From an uncultured Campylobacter sp. (lineage in GTDB: Bacteria; Campylobacterota; Campylobacteria; Campylobacterales; Campylobacteraceae): a DNA stretch of 31,848 nucleotides. The notes beneath the pieces were generated by a model that was not told where the DNA came from, searched no databases, and worked only from the letters and a program-made list of their open reading frames with translations. The position numbers and the translations under genes were made by a program. Location of the stretch: NCBI RefSeq assembly GCF_937996225.1, contig NZ_CALKTC010000035.1:1-31848 (forward strand), read 5' to 3'. This document shows positions 16,080 through 24,148 of the stretch, piece by piece (position 1 is the first letter of the stretch; the number at the start of each line of letters is the position of its first letter).

Positions 16080-16642
16080 GTATATACCGTTCTGGCGCTA
16101 TAATCCACTGCGCCGCTGGCTTTCCAATCAAAATTTACGATTATGGCAAATACGCCTCCTATAAAAAGAGAGAAAACCATTAATAGTTTTTGATATAGGT
16201 ACTCGTAGTTTTCAAGAATTATCGGATCTTTGTCGTAATCTCTGGCTTTGGGATTATGCTGAAAAGAGCCGCTGTCATCCGAGATAAAATTTTGCGGCTC
16301 CATACTGTTTTCGCGGGTGGAATTCAGATCCGTTTCGCTTTCTAAATTTAAAGCGTCGGTAGCGAAATTCGGGGCTTTGGAATTCAGAGATTCGAAATTC
16401 GGAGGTTCAGAATTCAGGATTTCAAAATTCGAGGCTTCGAAATTTAAGGTTCTAAAATTAGAAGCTTCAAAATTTGAGACTTCGGAATTCGAGATTTCGG
16501 AATTTTGAGCTTTGAAATTCGAGACTCCAAAATTCGATGTTCCAGAATTTTCGCCGTTAGAATTTTGTTCCAAGCCCCGCTTCGGCTCCTGATGCTGCTT
16601 TTGTAGTAGCCTTTTTAATTCCTCAAGCCTATTTTGATCCAT
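16076..16642 (-). CDS. family A membrane protein, N-terminal piece with pentapeptide repeats
   Basis: A 188-residue frame starting MDQNRLEELKRLLQK, nearly identical over this start to the protein at 25688. A run of about twelve degenerate 5-residue units follows (SNFEA, SNFRT, LNFEA, LNSEP), then the family motif KARDYDKDPIILENYE and one membrane helix. It ends at a TGA where the reading frame passes to 15528-16079. Removing one TA from the TATATA at 16081-16086 would fuse both frames into a full-length protein. The family is not one I recognise; it may be lineage-specific. The antisense strand of the repeat is also open, which is explained by the palindromic repeat core. Confidence 0.62.
   Translation of the reverse strand: MDQNRLEELKRLLQKQHQEPKRGLEQNSNGENSGTSNFGVSNFKAQNSEISNSEVSNFEASNFRTLNFEASNFEILNSEPPNFESLNSKAPNFATDALNLESETDLNSTRENSMEPQNFISDDSGSFQHNPKARDYDKDPIILENYEYLYQKLLMVFSLFIGGVFAIIVNFDWKASGAVDYSARTVYT
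16365..16565. repeat. 15-bp tandem array of RAATTY palindromes inside a coding region
   Basis: Starting at 16365 and stepping exactly 15 bp to 16560, 13 of 14 positions carry RAATTY (GAATTC, AAATTC, AAATTT or GAATTT); the exception is AAATTA at 16455. The bases between are degenerate. In the coding (minus) strand each palindrome is read so that its centre is an Asn codon followed by Phe, Ser or Leu, which generates the pentapeptide repeats. Confidence 0.9.
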
Positions 16643-16664
16643 TCTTGCCCCCTGATAAGGCGCT

Positions 16665-19511
16665 TTAACCTCGCTTATTTTTGCTTGCGCTCTTCATCGC
16701 CGCTAGCTCCTGTGCCAAAAATTCGCCCGTATAGCTACCTGTCTTTTTAAAATCCTTCGCAAGCTTTTCTGGGGTGCCGCAAGCGACGATCCGTCCGCCG
16801 CCCTCGCCGCCTTCGGGCCCCATGTCGATGATATAATCGCAGTTTTTGATGACGTCCAGATTGTGTTCGATTACGAAGACGGAATTCCCAAGATCGACCA
16901 GATGGTGCAGCACCGCTACCAGGCGATCTACGTCTGCAAAATGTAGCCCCGTCGTCGGCTCGTCCAGGATATAGAGCGTATTGCCCGTGTCGGTGCGGCT
17001 TAGCTCCTTGGCAAGCTTGACGCGCTGTGCCTCGCCGCCGCTAAGCGTCGTGGCGGGTTGGCCTAACGAAACGTAGCCGAGCCCGACGTCCGCGAGCGTC
17101 TTTAGCTTTTGATAAATTTTGGGCACGGCTTTGAAAAATTCGAGCGCCTCGTCGATACTCATCGCCAAAACGTCGGCTATGCTTTTGTTTTTGTATAAAA
17201 TTTCAAGCGTCTGCGCGTTGTATCTCGTGCCATGGCACACGTCGCAAACGACGCTGATATCGGGCAGGAAGTGCATCTCGATCGTGATCTCGCCCTCGCC
17301 CGCGCATTTTTCGCAGCGCCCGCCCTTGACATTGAAGCTGAAGCGGCCGATCTTATATCCGCGCAGCTGCGCTTCTTTCGTCGCGGCAAAAAGCGCGCGG
17401 ATCTCGTCCATCACCCCCGTGTAGGTCGCAGGATTGCTGCGCGGGGTGCGTCCGATCGGGGTTTGATCCAGATAGATCACTTTATCCAGGCTCTCAAGCC
17501 CGGAAATTTTAGCGCCCTTTACCGCGTGCACCTTTCTAGCGCGATTTAGCTCCTCAAGCGCGGTAGGCAGTATGGTTTGTAGCACCAAGGAGCTCTTGCC
17601 GCTGCCGCTAACGCCCGTGATACCGACTAAATTTCGCAGCGGAAATTTTGCGCAAAGGCCGTGGATATTATTGATATTTACGTTTTTGATACTTAGCCAA
17701 AGCTCCTGCTTGCGGTGCTTTTGGTAGTTTATCTCCTTTTGGTTGTTCAGATACAGCGCGGTTTGCGTATTGCTTTTAAGTAGATGCGCCACATCCCCTG
17801 CAAATACGACCTCGCCGCCTAGATTGCCCGCCCCAGGGCCGATATCCACGACGAAGTCCGCCGCCTCGATAGTTTTTTTATCGTGCTCGACGACGATTAC
17901 GGAATTTCCCTTTTCCTGTAAGCTTCGTAGCGTCTTGATGAGCTTTTGCGTATCGCGCTCGTGAAGTCCGATGCTAGGCTCGTCGAGCACATACATCACG
18001 CCGCTAAGACCCGAACCGATCTGACTTGCGATACGGATACGCTGCGCCTCGCCGCCGCTGATGGTGCGTGCATCGCGCCCCAGCGTAAGGTATCCAAGCC
18101 CCACGTCCTTTAAGAAAAACAGCCTTTCGTTGATCTCTTTTAGGATCGGTGCTGCGATCTGCGCGTCCTTTTCGCTTAAATTTGAAAACCGCTTCTCGTC
18201 GCTGAAAAATTCCACGCAGTCTGCGATACTCATATTTATCACGTCGCCGATGCCCTTATCTGCGACCTTTACGGCTAGGCTTTCCGGGCGCAGGCGCAGC
18301 CCGCCGCAGTCGGGGCAAATTTTTTCGCTCATATAATCGTCCAGATCGCTTTCGTTTTTGAGCAGATCGTAGGCGTATTTGATCGCGCCCTCAAATTTTC
18401 GCACGAGCTTATGCTTTTTCCAGTAAAAGTCGATCTCTTTGACGCTGCCGTAGAGGATCAGCTTTTTTTGCTCCTCGCTTAAGTTTGCATACGGGATTTT
18501 GACGTTTATGCCGTTTGCTTCGCAAAATCCGAGCAGAAATTTATAGTAATAGCTCTTGTTAAAACCCGACATCACCTTGATCGCGCCGCCCTCGATCGAG
18601 GCGTTTTCGTTGATGATCTTGCCTAGATCTAGGCTAAATTTTATCCCCAGCCCGTCGCAGCTCTCGCACGCGCCCTTTGGGGAGTTGAAGCTAAACGCGA
18701 GCGGCTCGAGCGGCTTGAATGAAATTTTACAATCAAAGCACGCCATATGCTCGCTGTAGTGGATCAGGCTCTGCGCAAGCCCCAGCTCGGCGGCATTTGC
18801 GATCTCCACCTCAAGCTCGCCGAAGCTGAGCTTGAGCGCCTTTTCGACGTCGCTTGCGATACGGATGGAATTTTCCTCGTCTATGATCGTGCGGTCGATG
18901 ATGACCTTGATCGAGTGTTTTTTCGTCTTGCTTAGCTCGATCTCCTCATCCAGCCGCACCAGTACGCCGTCGATCTGAGCGCGCACGTAGCCCTGCTCGC
19001 GCAAGCTTTGCAACATATCGGCGAAGCTGCCCTTTTTCTCGCGCACCAAGGGCGCTCCCAAGATCACCTTTGCGCCGCGCGGCAGCTTCATAATCTCGGC
19101 GATGATGTCGCTGGAGCTCATCTTTGAGATCGGCTTGCCGCATTTATGGCAGTGCTGTACCCCCACGCGCGCATATAAGAGGCGCAGATAGTCGTAAATT
19201 TCGGTGATCGTGCCCACCGTAGAGCGCGGGTTTTTCGACGTTGTTTTTTGATCGATCGCGATCGCAGGCGTCAGACCGTCGATCTTATCGACGTCGGGTT
19301 TGCCTACGCGGTCTAAAAACTGCCTCGCGTAGCTGCTTAGGCTCTCGACGTATCTGCGCTGTCCCTCGGCATATAGCGTATCAAACGCCAACGTGCTCTT
19401 GCCGCTGCCGCTAAGACCGGTAAAAACGACGAGTTTATCCTTCGGAATTTGCAAATTTATATTTTTCAGATTGTGTTCGCGCGCGCCAGTGATGGTGATG
19501 AGATCGTTCAT
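16665..19511 (-). CDS. uvrA: excinuclease ABC subunit A
   Basis: UvrA is the damage-sensing ATPase of nucleotide excision repair. The 948-residue product has two ABC modules with Walker A motifs GLSGSGKS and GVSGSGKS, signature motifs ISGGEAQRIRIA and LSGGEAQRVKLA, and zinc-binding cysteine clusters (CHKCGKP; CEKCAGEGE with CDVCHG). The start is placed at 19511 (MNDLITITGAREHNLKNI, the standard UvrA beginning); the frame extends 14 codons further upstream without support. A -10 box lies 31 bp upstream. Identity is secure. Confidence 0.97.
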   Translation of the reverse strand: MNDLITITGAREHNLKNINLQIPKDKLVVFTGLSGSGKSTLAFDTLYAEGQRRYVESLSSYARQFLDRVGKPDVDKIDGLTPAIAIDQKTTSKNPRSTVGTITEIYDYLRLLYARVGVQHCHKCGKPISKMSSSDIIAEIMKLPRGAKVILGAPLVREKKGSFADMLQSLREQGYVRAQIDGVLVRLDEEIELSKTKKHSIKVIIDRTIIDEENSIRIASDVEKALKLSFGELEVEIANAAELGLAQSLIHYSEHMACFDCKISFKPLEPLAFSFNSPKGACESCDGLGIKFSLDLGKIINENASIEGGAIKVMSGFNKSYYYKFLLGFCEANGINVKIPYANLSEEQKKLILYGSVKEIDFYWKKHKLVRKFEGAIKYAYDLLKNESDLDDYMSEKICPDCGGLRLRPESLAVKVADKGIGDVINMSIADCVEFFSDEKRFSNLSEKDAQIAAPILKEINERLFFLKDVGLGYLTLGRDARTISGGEAQRIRIASQIGSGLSGVMYVLDEPSIGLHERDTQKLIKTLRSLQEKGNSVIVVEHDKKTIEAADFVVDIGPGAGNLGGEVVFAGDVAHLLKSNTQTALYLNNQKEINYQKHRKQELWLSIKNVNINNIHGLCAKFPLRNLVGITGVSGSGKSSLVLQTILPTALEELNRARKVHAVKGAKISGLESLDKVIYLDQTPIGRTPRSNPATYTGVMDEIRALFAATKEAQLRGYKIGRFSFNVKGGRCEKCAGEGEITIEMHFLPDISVVCDVCHGTRYNAQTLEILYKNKSIADVLAMSIDEALEFFKAVPKIYQKLKTLADVGLGYVSLGQPATTLSGGEAQRVKLAKELSRTDTGNTLYILDEPTTGLHFADVDRLVAVLHHLVDLGNSVFVIEHNLDVIKNCDYIIDMGPEGGEGGGRIVACGTPEKLAKDFKKTGSYTGEFLAQELAAMKSASKNKRG

Positions 19512-19541
19512 TTTCGCCCTTTTGTGCCAAATTAATCTTAC

Positions 19542-19547
19542 ATTATA
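19542..19547 (-). promoter_or_regulatory. -10 box for uvrA
   Basis: The minus strand reads GAGCTATAATGTAAG with an exact TATAAT in the short divergent spacer, 31 bp upstream of the uvrA ATG. Confidence 0.55.
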
Positions 19548-19586
19548 GCTCAAATTGTTAAAATTGCGCTTTTGGAAGGGGCGGCG

Positions 19587-20747
19587 ATGATACTAATCTG
19601 CACGGCTTTGCGCTGCGAAGCCCAAGCGATAATCGAGAGTTTTAAACTTACGCGTAGCGGCGATCTATTCGCAGGCGAGCAGATGCTTCTATACATCTGC
19701 GGCGTGAGGTTTGGGGCTAAATTTAAAGCGGGCGCTGCAGGCGACATAGAAATAGAATTTAAGAGCGAACCCGGCGCGGAATTTGTTCGTCGCGCCGATA
19801 CAGACGTAGAATTCGGGCGCGAGCTTCGCAAGGATCGGCGCGGCGCGGACGTGAAATTTGAGCATCGTTTGGACGCGGGCGCACTCTGCGGCGGCGATGT
19901 AGAGGTCGGTTCTGCGCGAAATGTGGCTGAAAATTTTGAAATTTTAAATTTTGGTTCCGCACAGAATTCAGAGCGCTTTGGTGAAATTTTACTTTCGCGG
20001 CGCGTGGACTTTGCGCTAAACATAGGGGTTTGCGGCTGCGAGGATACAAATGTGCAAATCGGCGAGGCATTTTACTTTGACGGCACGGCGGCGCAGGAAT
20101 TTTACGGCGAGCGCGGATTGGAGCTTTACAACTCGCAGACAATGGGGCGCGGCGCGCAGACTCCGAAATTTCAAAACGTTTGCGAGCGGGAATTTTGCGG
20201 CGCGAGTTTAGACGGCAAGCTGCGGGCAAATTTAATCTGCGTAAGCGAACCTAAAATTTTAAACGCAGCCGAGCAGACCGATAAGGCAAATATCGCAGAG
20301 ATCGAGGCGTGCGGCGAGATAAACGCACAAGCCCCAACGCAAGGGGCGAACGGCTCAGCAGATACAAAAAATTTCACGCGCGACGCGACGCGGGCTGAAA
20401 TACAAGGCGCGACGCAGGTCGAGGCGCAAAATTTAGAGAGCGTAAAACCCTCACAAATCGCGGTAGGCGGGCACAGCGTCGCGATGAATACCGCAGCACG
20501 AGCAGTACAAAATACGCCGTACACGGCAAAATACGCTACCCGCGAGCGTGCAAATCGCGGTATCAGGCTTTACGATATGGAGAGCGCGCTTTTCGTGGGT
20601 GCTTGCGAGCGCGCGGGCGTGCCGTGGGCGATGATGAAGATCGTAAGCGATCATCTGCGCGGCGAGCGACTTAGCAAAAGCTTCGTCTACGAGCTAGTAA
20701 AGGCGCGCCTGCCGCAAATCCGCGCCGCGATAAAAAGTAAAATTTAA
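19587..20747 (+). CDS. nucleoside phosphorylase/nucleosidase-like protein with large low-complexity inserts
   Basis: The 386-residue protein keeps pieces of the purine nucleoside phosphorylase / MTA-SAH nucleosidase fold: MILICTALRCEAQAI at the N-terminus, ALNIGVCGCEDTNVQIGEAF at 143-162, LYDMESALFVGAC at 328-340 (ribose-binding Met-Glu) and KIVSDHLRGE at 351-360 (candidate catalytic Asp355). Family members are usually near 200-230 residues. The excess is two inserts, about 45-130 and 185-325, rich in Ala, Glu, Gly and Asn with no recognisable domain. The ATG at 19587 follows GGAAGGGG; a TTG 15 bp upstream is less likely. The substrate is unknown. It may be active, with surface-loop inserts, or a drifting gene. 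Confidence 0.7.
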   Translation: MILICTALRCEAQAIIESFKLTRSGDLFAGEQMLLYICGVRFGAKFKAGAAGDIEIEFKSEPGAEFVRRADTDVEFGRELRKDRRGADVKFEHRLDAGALCGGDVEVGSARNVAENFEILNFGSAQNSERFGEILLSRRVDFALNIGVCGCEDTNVQIGEAFYFDGTAAQEFYGERGLELYNSQTMGRGAQTPKFQNVCEREFCGASLDGKLRANLICVSEPKILNAAEQTDKANIAEIEACGEINAQAPTQGANGSADTKNFTRDATRAEIQGATQVEAQNLESVKPSQIAVGGHSVAMNTAARAVQNTPYTAKYATRERANRGIRLYDMESALFVGACERAGVPWAMMKIVSDHLRGERLSKSFVYELVKARLPQIRAAIKSKI

Positions 20748-20852
20748 CTACGAAAACGTACGCGAAAAAACCGAGCCGAGAGATAAAATTTTGGCTTCAT
20801 ATGCCGAATACGACGCGGAATTAGAAAGTATTGCATAGTTACAGGAGAAACG

Positions 20853-21332
20853 ATGAAAATAAAAGGCTCTTATCTGTATTTCGCCCTCTTGGCGTGCGCG
20901 TGCGTCGCGGCTTGCGCGTATGCCGTGGCGGATATGTTTGCCGATCTGCCCTCGCTAGTCTTTTTAGCCCTTTTGCTCGCATTTGCCTGCATCGGGCTAT
21001 GGCTAAAAGATGCCCTAATAGGCGCGCGCTACCTATTTTACTGCATCTGCGTGCAACTGCTCTTTGCGGCGGCCATTTTCGCCGCCCTTAAATTCCCCGC
21101 CATGGCGCAGTTTGTGCGCAGTGCCGAGATAGGCATGGGCGGTGCGGGCATACCGCTAGGTATCGCTCTGATCGTGCTGCCCGCGTTTTTCTGCGCCCTA
21201 CCGTATTACTACCGAACGGGCGTCAAAAAAATCCCGCAAAAGTTCGCACTCAGCGGAATTTTGATCCTAAATGTCGCTATTACGCTAGCTTACGCCTTCT
21301 ATTTCGAGCGACTATTCTGCGGCACGATTTGA
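20853..21332 (+). CDS. multi-pass membrane protein of unknown function
   Basis: A 159-residue hydrophobic protein with about five membrane helices (near 8-28, 33-51, 60-80, 97-116 and 131-151), small loops and a short C-terminus. It starts MKIKGSYLYFALLACACVAA with the Shine-Dalgarno CAGGAG upstream. No catalytic motif is evident. It lies between the phosphorylase-like gene and a radical SAM gene on the same strand. C. jejuni also has a membrane-protein gene beside uvrA by recollection, but orthology is not shown. Confidence 0.75.
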   Translation: MKIKGSYLYFALLACACVAACAYAVADMFADLPSLVFLALLLAFACIGLWLKDALIGARYLFYCICVQLLFAAAIFAALKFPAMAQFVRSAEIGMGGAGIPLGIALIVLPAFFCALPYYYRTGVKKIPQKFALSGILILNVAITLAYAFYFERLFCGTI

Positions 21333-21371
21333 AATTTCAACGATTTTCAGTGACGGCGCGCGAAATTTAAG

Positions 21372-21377
21372 TATAAT
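21372..21377 (+). promoter_or_regulatory. -10 box for the SplB-like gene
   Basis: AAGTATAATTTGC holds an exact TATAAT 28 bp upstream of the ATG at 21406, with GGAG of the ribosome binding site between them. Confidence 0.55.
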
Positions 21378-21405
21378 TTGCAAAATTTAAACGAAGCGGA
21401 GCAAG

Positions 21406-22680
21406 ATGACGGAGGCGAAAAAGGAGCTAGGCACGCAGTTTGGCGTGAATCTGAGCGAGCGATCAAGCGCGTTTTTGGGCGTGCTATTTGAGAAATTTCA
21501 CTTTTCATTTCAGCAAAAAAAGCAGCTTGCCGAGTTTGCGAGCGATTTTGAGGCGTGGGACGAGGCGCCCGTTTATGAGATGCTTACAAGCGAGCTGTGC
21601 GGGCTAAATTTTAATAAAGCCAAATTTAATAAAACAGGGAAAGCCCCAAACGGCGAGCAAATTTTTAATTTCGTGCGCGAAGCCTGGCTGGATCTCAAGT
21701 CGCGCCCGCACTCGTACGCGAGCTTCAAAAGCGATTACGCGCCGAAAAAATTTGAAATTTCATCCTTTCGCGCAGATCGCATCGCTTTGGGGCGCTGTCC
21801 GGTGGCGAGCGAAAACACGCGCTGCTGCAATCTGCTGACGCTCGATGCAGTCAATTCGTGCGGCTTTGACTGTTCCTATTGCGCGATCGGCTCCTTTTAC
21901 AAGCACGGGAAAATCGGCTTTGACGAGAATTTCGCGGCAAATTTAGCGAGCCTGCGGCTCGATCCCGCGTGCAGCTACCACATCGGCACGGGTCAGAGCT
22001 CCGACTCGCTCATGTGGGGCGATCGCTTCGGCATTTTAAGCGCGCTATGCGATTTTGCAGCGCGGCATCAAAACGTGATTTTGGAGCTTAAAAGCAAGTC
22101 AAACAATATTAAGTTTTTCCTGCAGCGCGAGATCCCGCGCAACCTCATCGTTACTTTTTCGCTAAACACCCCCGCGATCATAGCGAACGAGGAGCATCTA
22201 AGCGCGAGCCTGGATGCGCGGCTGGCTGCAGCCGAAGCGCTCGCGGCGCGCGGCATTTTGGTGGGCTTTCACTTCCACCCGATGGTTTGGTACGAGGGGT
22301 GGCGGAGCGATTACGGCGCGCTTTTTGAGCGGCTGCTACGCAGCTTCGATCCAAGCGGTGTCGCGATGGTCTCGCTCGGCACGCTTACCTTCATCAAACC
22401 CGTCGTAAAAAAACTGCGCTCTCGCGGGCTACGGAGCAAAATTCTGCAGATGCCACTTGTGGACGCGAACGGCAAGCTGTCCTACCCGCTGCATATCAAG
22501 CGCGAGCTTTTTAAATTTGCCGCAGACGCGCTTTCGCCGTGGCGCGAGCGGGTGTTTTTCTACCTCTGCATGGAGGATGCGAGCCTGTGGCGCGAGGTTT
22601 TGGGCTGCGAGTACGAAAGTAACGATACATTTGAGGAGGCGATGAAAGCGGCGTATTTCGCAAAGATACGGCGGCGCTAG
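21406..22680 (+). CDS. SPL-family radical SAM protein (spore photoproduct lyase-like)
   Basis: The 424-residue protein contains the radical SAM motif CGFDCSYC (Cys152, Cys156, Cys159) within LTLDAVNSCGFDCSYCAIGS, then HIGTGQSSDSLMW, ILELKSKSNN, TFSLNTP, and GFHFHPMVWYEGWRSDY. This set matches the spore photoproduct lyase (SplB) group, which uses an adenosyl radical on thymine dimers in spore formers. Non-sporulating Campylobacter have homologues of unknown substrate, so a DNA repair role is only inferred. An N-terminal extension (1-110) carries no clear domain. Confidence 0.87.
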   Translation: MTEAKKELGTQFGVNLSERSSAFLGVLFEKFHFSFQQKKQLAEFASDFEAWDEAPVYEMLTSELCGLNFNKAKFNKTGKAPNGEQIFNFVREAWLDLKSRPHSYASFKSDYAPKKFEISSFRADRIALGRCPVASENTRCCNLLTLDAVNSCGFDCSYCAIGSFYKHGKIGFDENFAANLASLRLDPACSYHIGTGQSSDSLMWGDRFGILSALCDFAARHQNVILELKSKSNNIKFFLQREIPRNLIVTFSLNTPAIIANEEHLSASLDARLAAAEALAARGILVGFHFHPMVWYEGWRSDYGALFERLLRSFDPSGVAMVSLGTLTFIKPVVKKLRSRGLRSKILQMPLVDANGKLSYPLHIKRELFKFAADALSPWRERVFFYLCMEDASLWREVLGCEYESNDTFEEAMKAAYFAKIRRR

Positions 22681-23013
22681 ACGCGCTGTTCGCCGCAGAC
22701 GTCGCAGTCCGTATCAGCTCGCATGCGGTGCCGAGAATACGGCGCGAAATTTGCAGCGAGCGAGCGGTTAAAATTTAGCGCCACACCCGGCTTTATAAAT
22801 CGTGCGGGGCGGGCACAGCGAGCGGCGATGAAATTTTACAAAACGCTCGCACAGCAAAATGTCCGCGGGCTAAATTTAGAATTTTACCCGGCGCAGGTCG
22901 GCGGTGCGGATTGTTTAAACCGCGTAAATTTAGCGGCGGATACAATGGGCAGAGAAAATTTAGCGCAGTAAAATTAACGAGCCGAAGCGGCATTAAAATT
23001 TAAAGGAGAAAAG
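22681..23013. other. 333-bp spacer without a supported gene
   Basis: A G+C-rich stretch dotted with AAATTT words. A frame at 22723-22971 is open for 82 codons but has no ribosome binding site and no recognisable domain, so it is not called. A strong Shine-Dalgarno AAAGGAG near the end belongs to the SDR gene at 23014. I see no promoter consensus or terminator hairpin. Confidence 0.55.
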
Positions 23014-23679
23014 ATGAAAGCATTGATCACGGGCGCAAGCGGCGGTATCGGCAGCGCAGTTGCGGAGCTTTTGCGGCAAAACGGCTATGAAATTTTAACG
23101 CTAAGCTCGCGCTTCGAGGATGCGGACGCGCTAGCGAAGGAGTGCCGCGCGCTGGCTGCGGCGCAAGGTATTGACGCGCTGATTTTATGCGCGGGTACGG
23201 CGAAATTTGCGCCGCTTGAAGCGATGAGCGAGGGCGAAATTTTAAAAATTTTAAACGTAAATCTTACCGCAAACATCATCATCACGCGCGCGCTTTTGCC
23301 AAATTTAAAACGCAACCGCGCCCACATCATCGGCATTAGCTCGATCGAGGCGCTACGAGCGAGCCGATTTAGCGCGGTTTACAGCGCGAGCAAAGCGGGG
23401 CTGCGGGCGTTTCTGCTCTGTCTTTTCGAGGAGGCGCGCAAGCAGATCAGAGTAAGCTGCATCAACCCCGACGTCACCAAAACGCCGTTTTACGAGGATT
23501 TGAGCTTCGAGCCCGCAGATGATGAGGCAAGCTTTGTGGATGCGGGGGAGATCGCAAATTTTACGCTACAAATTCTGCGCACGAAGTCCAACGTGAGCGA
23601 GTTTACGATCCGCCCGCAAATCGTAAATCTGCGGAAAAAATCAACATTTAATCGCGAAGGGGGCGAGCTTGAAAACTAG
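23014..23679 (+). CDS. short-chain dehydrogenase/reductase
   Basis: A 221-residue SDR with the NAD(P)-binding motif TGASGGIG at 7-14, an LCAG equivalent of the NNAG motif, a serine in ISSIEAL, and the catalytic YSASK (Tyr-x-x-x-Lys). All active-site elements of classical SDRs are present, so it should be an active oxidoreductase; the substrate cannot be read from sequence. A Shine-Dalgarno AAAGGAG precedes the ATG. It is the first of four overlapping genes (23014-25587), joined to the next by 11 bp. Confidence 0.9.
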   Translation: MKALITGASGGIGSAVAELLRQNGYEILTLSSRFEDADALAKECRALAAAQGIDALILCAGTAKFAPLEAMSEGEILKILNVNLTANIIITRALLPNLKRNRAHIIGISSIEALRASRFSAVYSASKAGLRAFLLCLFEEARKQIRVSCINPDVTKTPFYEDLSFEPADDEASFVDAGEIANFTLQILRTKSNVSEFTIRPQIVNLRKKSTFNREGGELEN

Positions 23680-24148
23680 TAAAAGTAAAATTTTTATTAT
23701 GTTAATTGCGGGGTTTTTTATTATTTATGGAGTTGTAAGAAGCAGCGGTATGTATTGCAATATGGAGGAATTCTTTTCTGATAAACAGGGCGAAGAGGAT
23801 GACGCTTGCATCGCCAAGCTGATAAAACGAGCGGACGACGGAAACGGCTTTGCGGAAAGCAGACTAAGATACCCAAGCAGGGCGTATATCAAGCGCGTAT
23901 GCGAAAAGGGGGTGGAAAACTTAGGCGAGCGAGAGAGATATTATTTCGAGCGCTACCAGAGCTGTGAGCCCTGGGGCTTTAAAACCCCAAAATTGCAAGA
24001 CGGCGAAGCAAATACGACAAGCGGCGATGCGAACGCAACGGACAGCGAGGGAAATTTAACGCGCGAAAGTATGGATACAATCCACAATGCAACAGGCGTA
24101 ATCAAACGCGATATAAATTCTACGGGAGGGTCAAATGCCTGGCAATAA
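23669..24148 (+). CDS. membrane-anchored protein with sequon-repeat tail (copy 1)
   Basis: A 159-residue protein with an N-terminal membrane helix (8-24) that acts as an uncleaved anchor, a periplasmic-looking middle with four cysteines (30, 47, 78, 99) and Sel1-like helical text (ACIAKLIKRADDGNGFAESR), then a polar tail. In the tail, Asn115, Asn122, Asn129 and Asn150 each lie in D/E-x-N-x-S/T, the acceptor sequon of the Campylobacter oligosaccharyltransferase PglB; the first three are exactly 7 residues apart. The start is TTG at 23669 after AAGGGGG. It overlaps the SDR by 11 bp and copy 2 by 14 bp. I do not recognise the family; glycosylation is inferred. Confidence 0.78.
   Translation: MKTSKSKIFIMLIAGFFIIYGVVRSSGMYCNMEEFFSDKQGEEDDACIAKLIKRADDGNGFAESRLRYPSRAYIKRVCEKGVENLGERERYYFERYQSCEPWGFKTPKLQDGEANTTSGDANATDSEGNLTRESMDTIHNATGVIKRDINSTGGSNAWQ
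24002..24064 (+). repeat. 21-bp tandem repeat encoding N-glycosylation sequons (3 units)
   Basis: Three 21-bp units begin at 24002, 24023 and 24044 and encode GEANTTS, GDANATD and SEGNLTR. Each holds one D/E-x-N-x-T sequon. Confidence 0.85.

Noticed and set aside
16365..16565. CRISPR array
   Set aside because: The 15-bp unit is too short, has no unique spacers of CRISPR length, and lies in frame inside a coding sequence; no cas genes are present.
19550..20229. Long antisense frames opposite the phosphorylase-like gene
   Set aside because: They are Ser/Arg/Pro-rich shadows of a high-G+C coding strand; no start signals or motifs.
22723..22971. 82-codon frame between the radical SAM and SDR genes
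   Set aside because: It lacks a Shine-Dalgarno and family resemblance; its residues reflect AAATTT words and G+C-rich filler. It could be a decayed gene but nothing supports a call.
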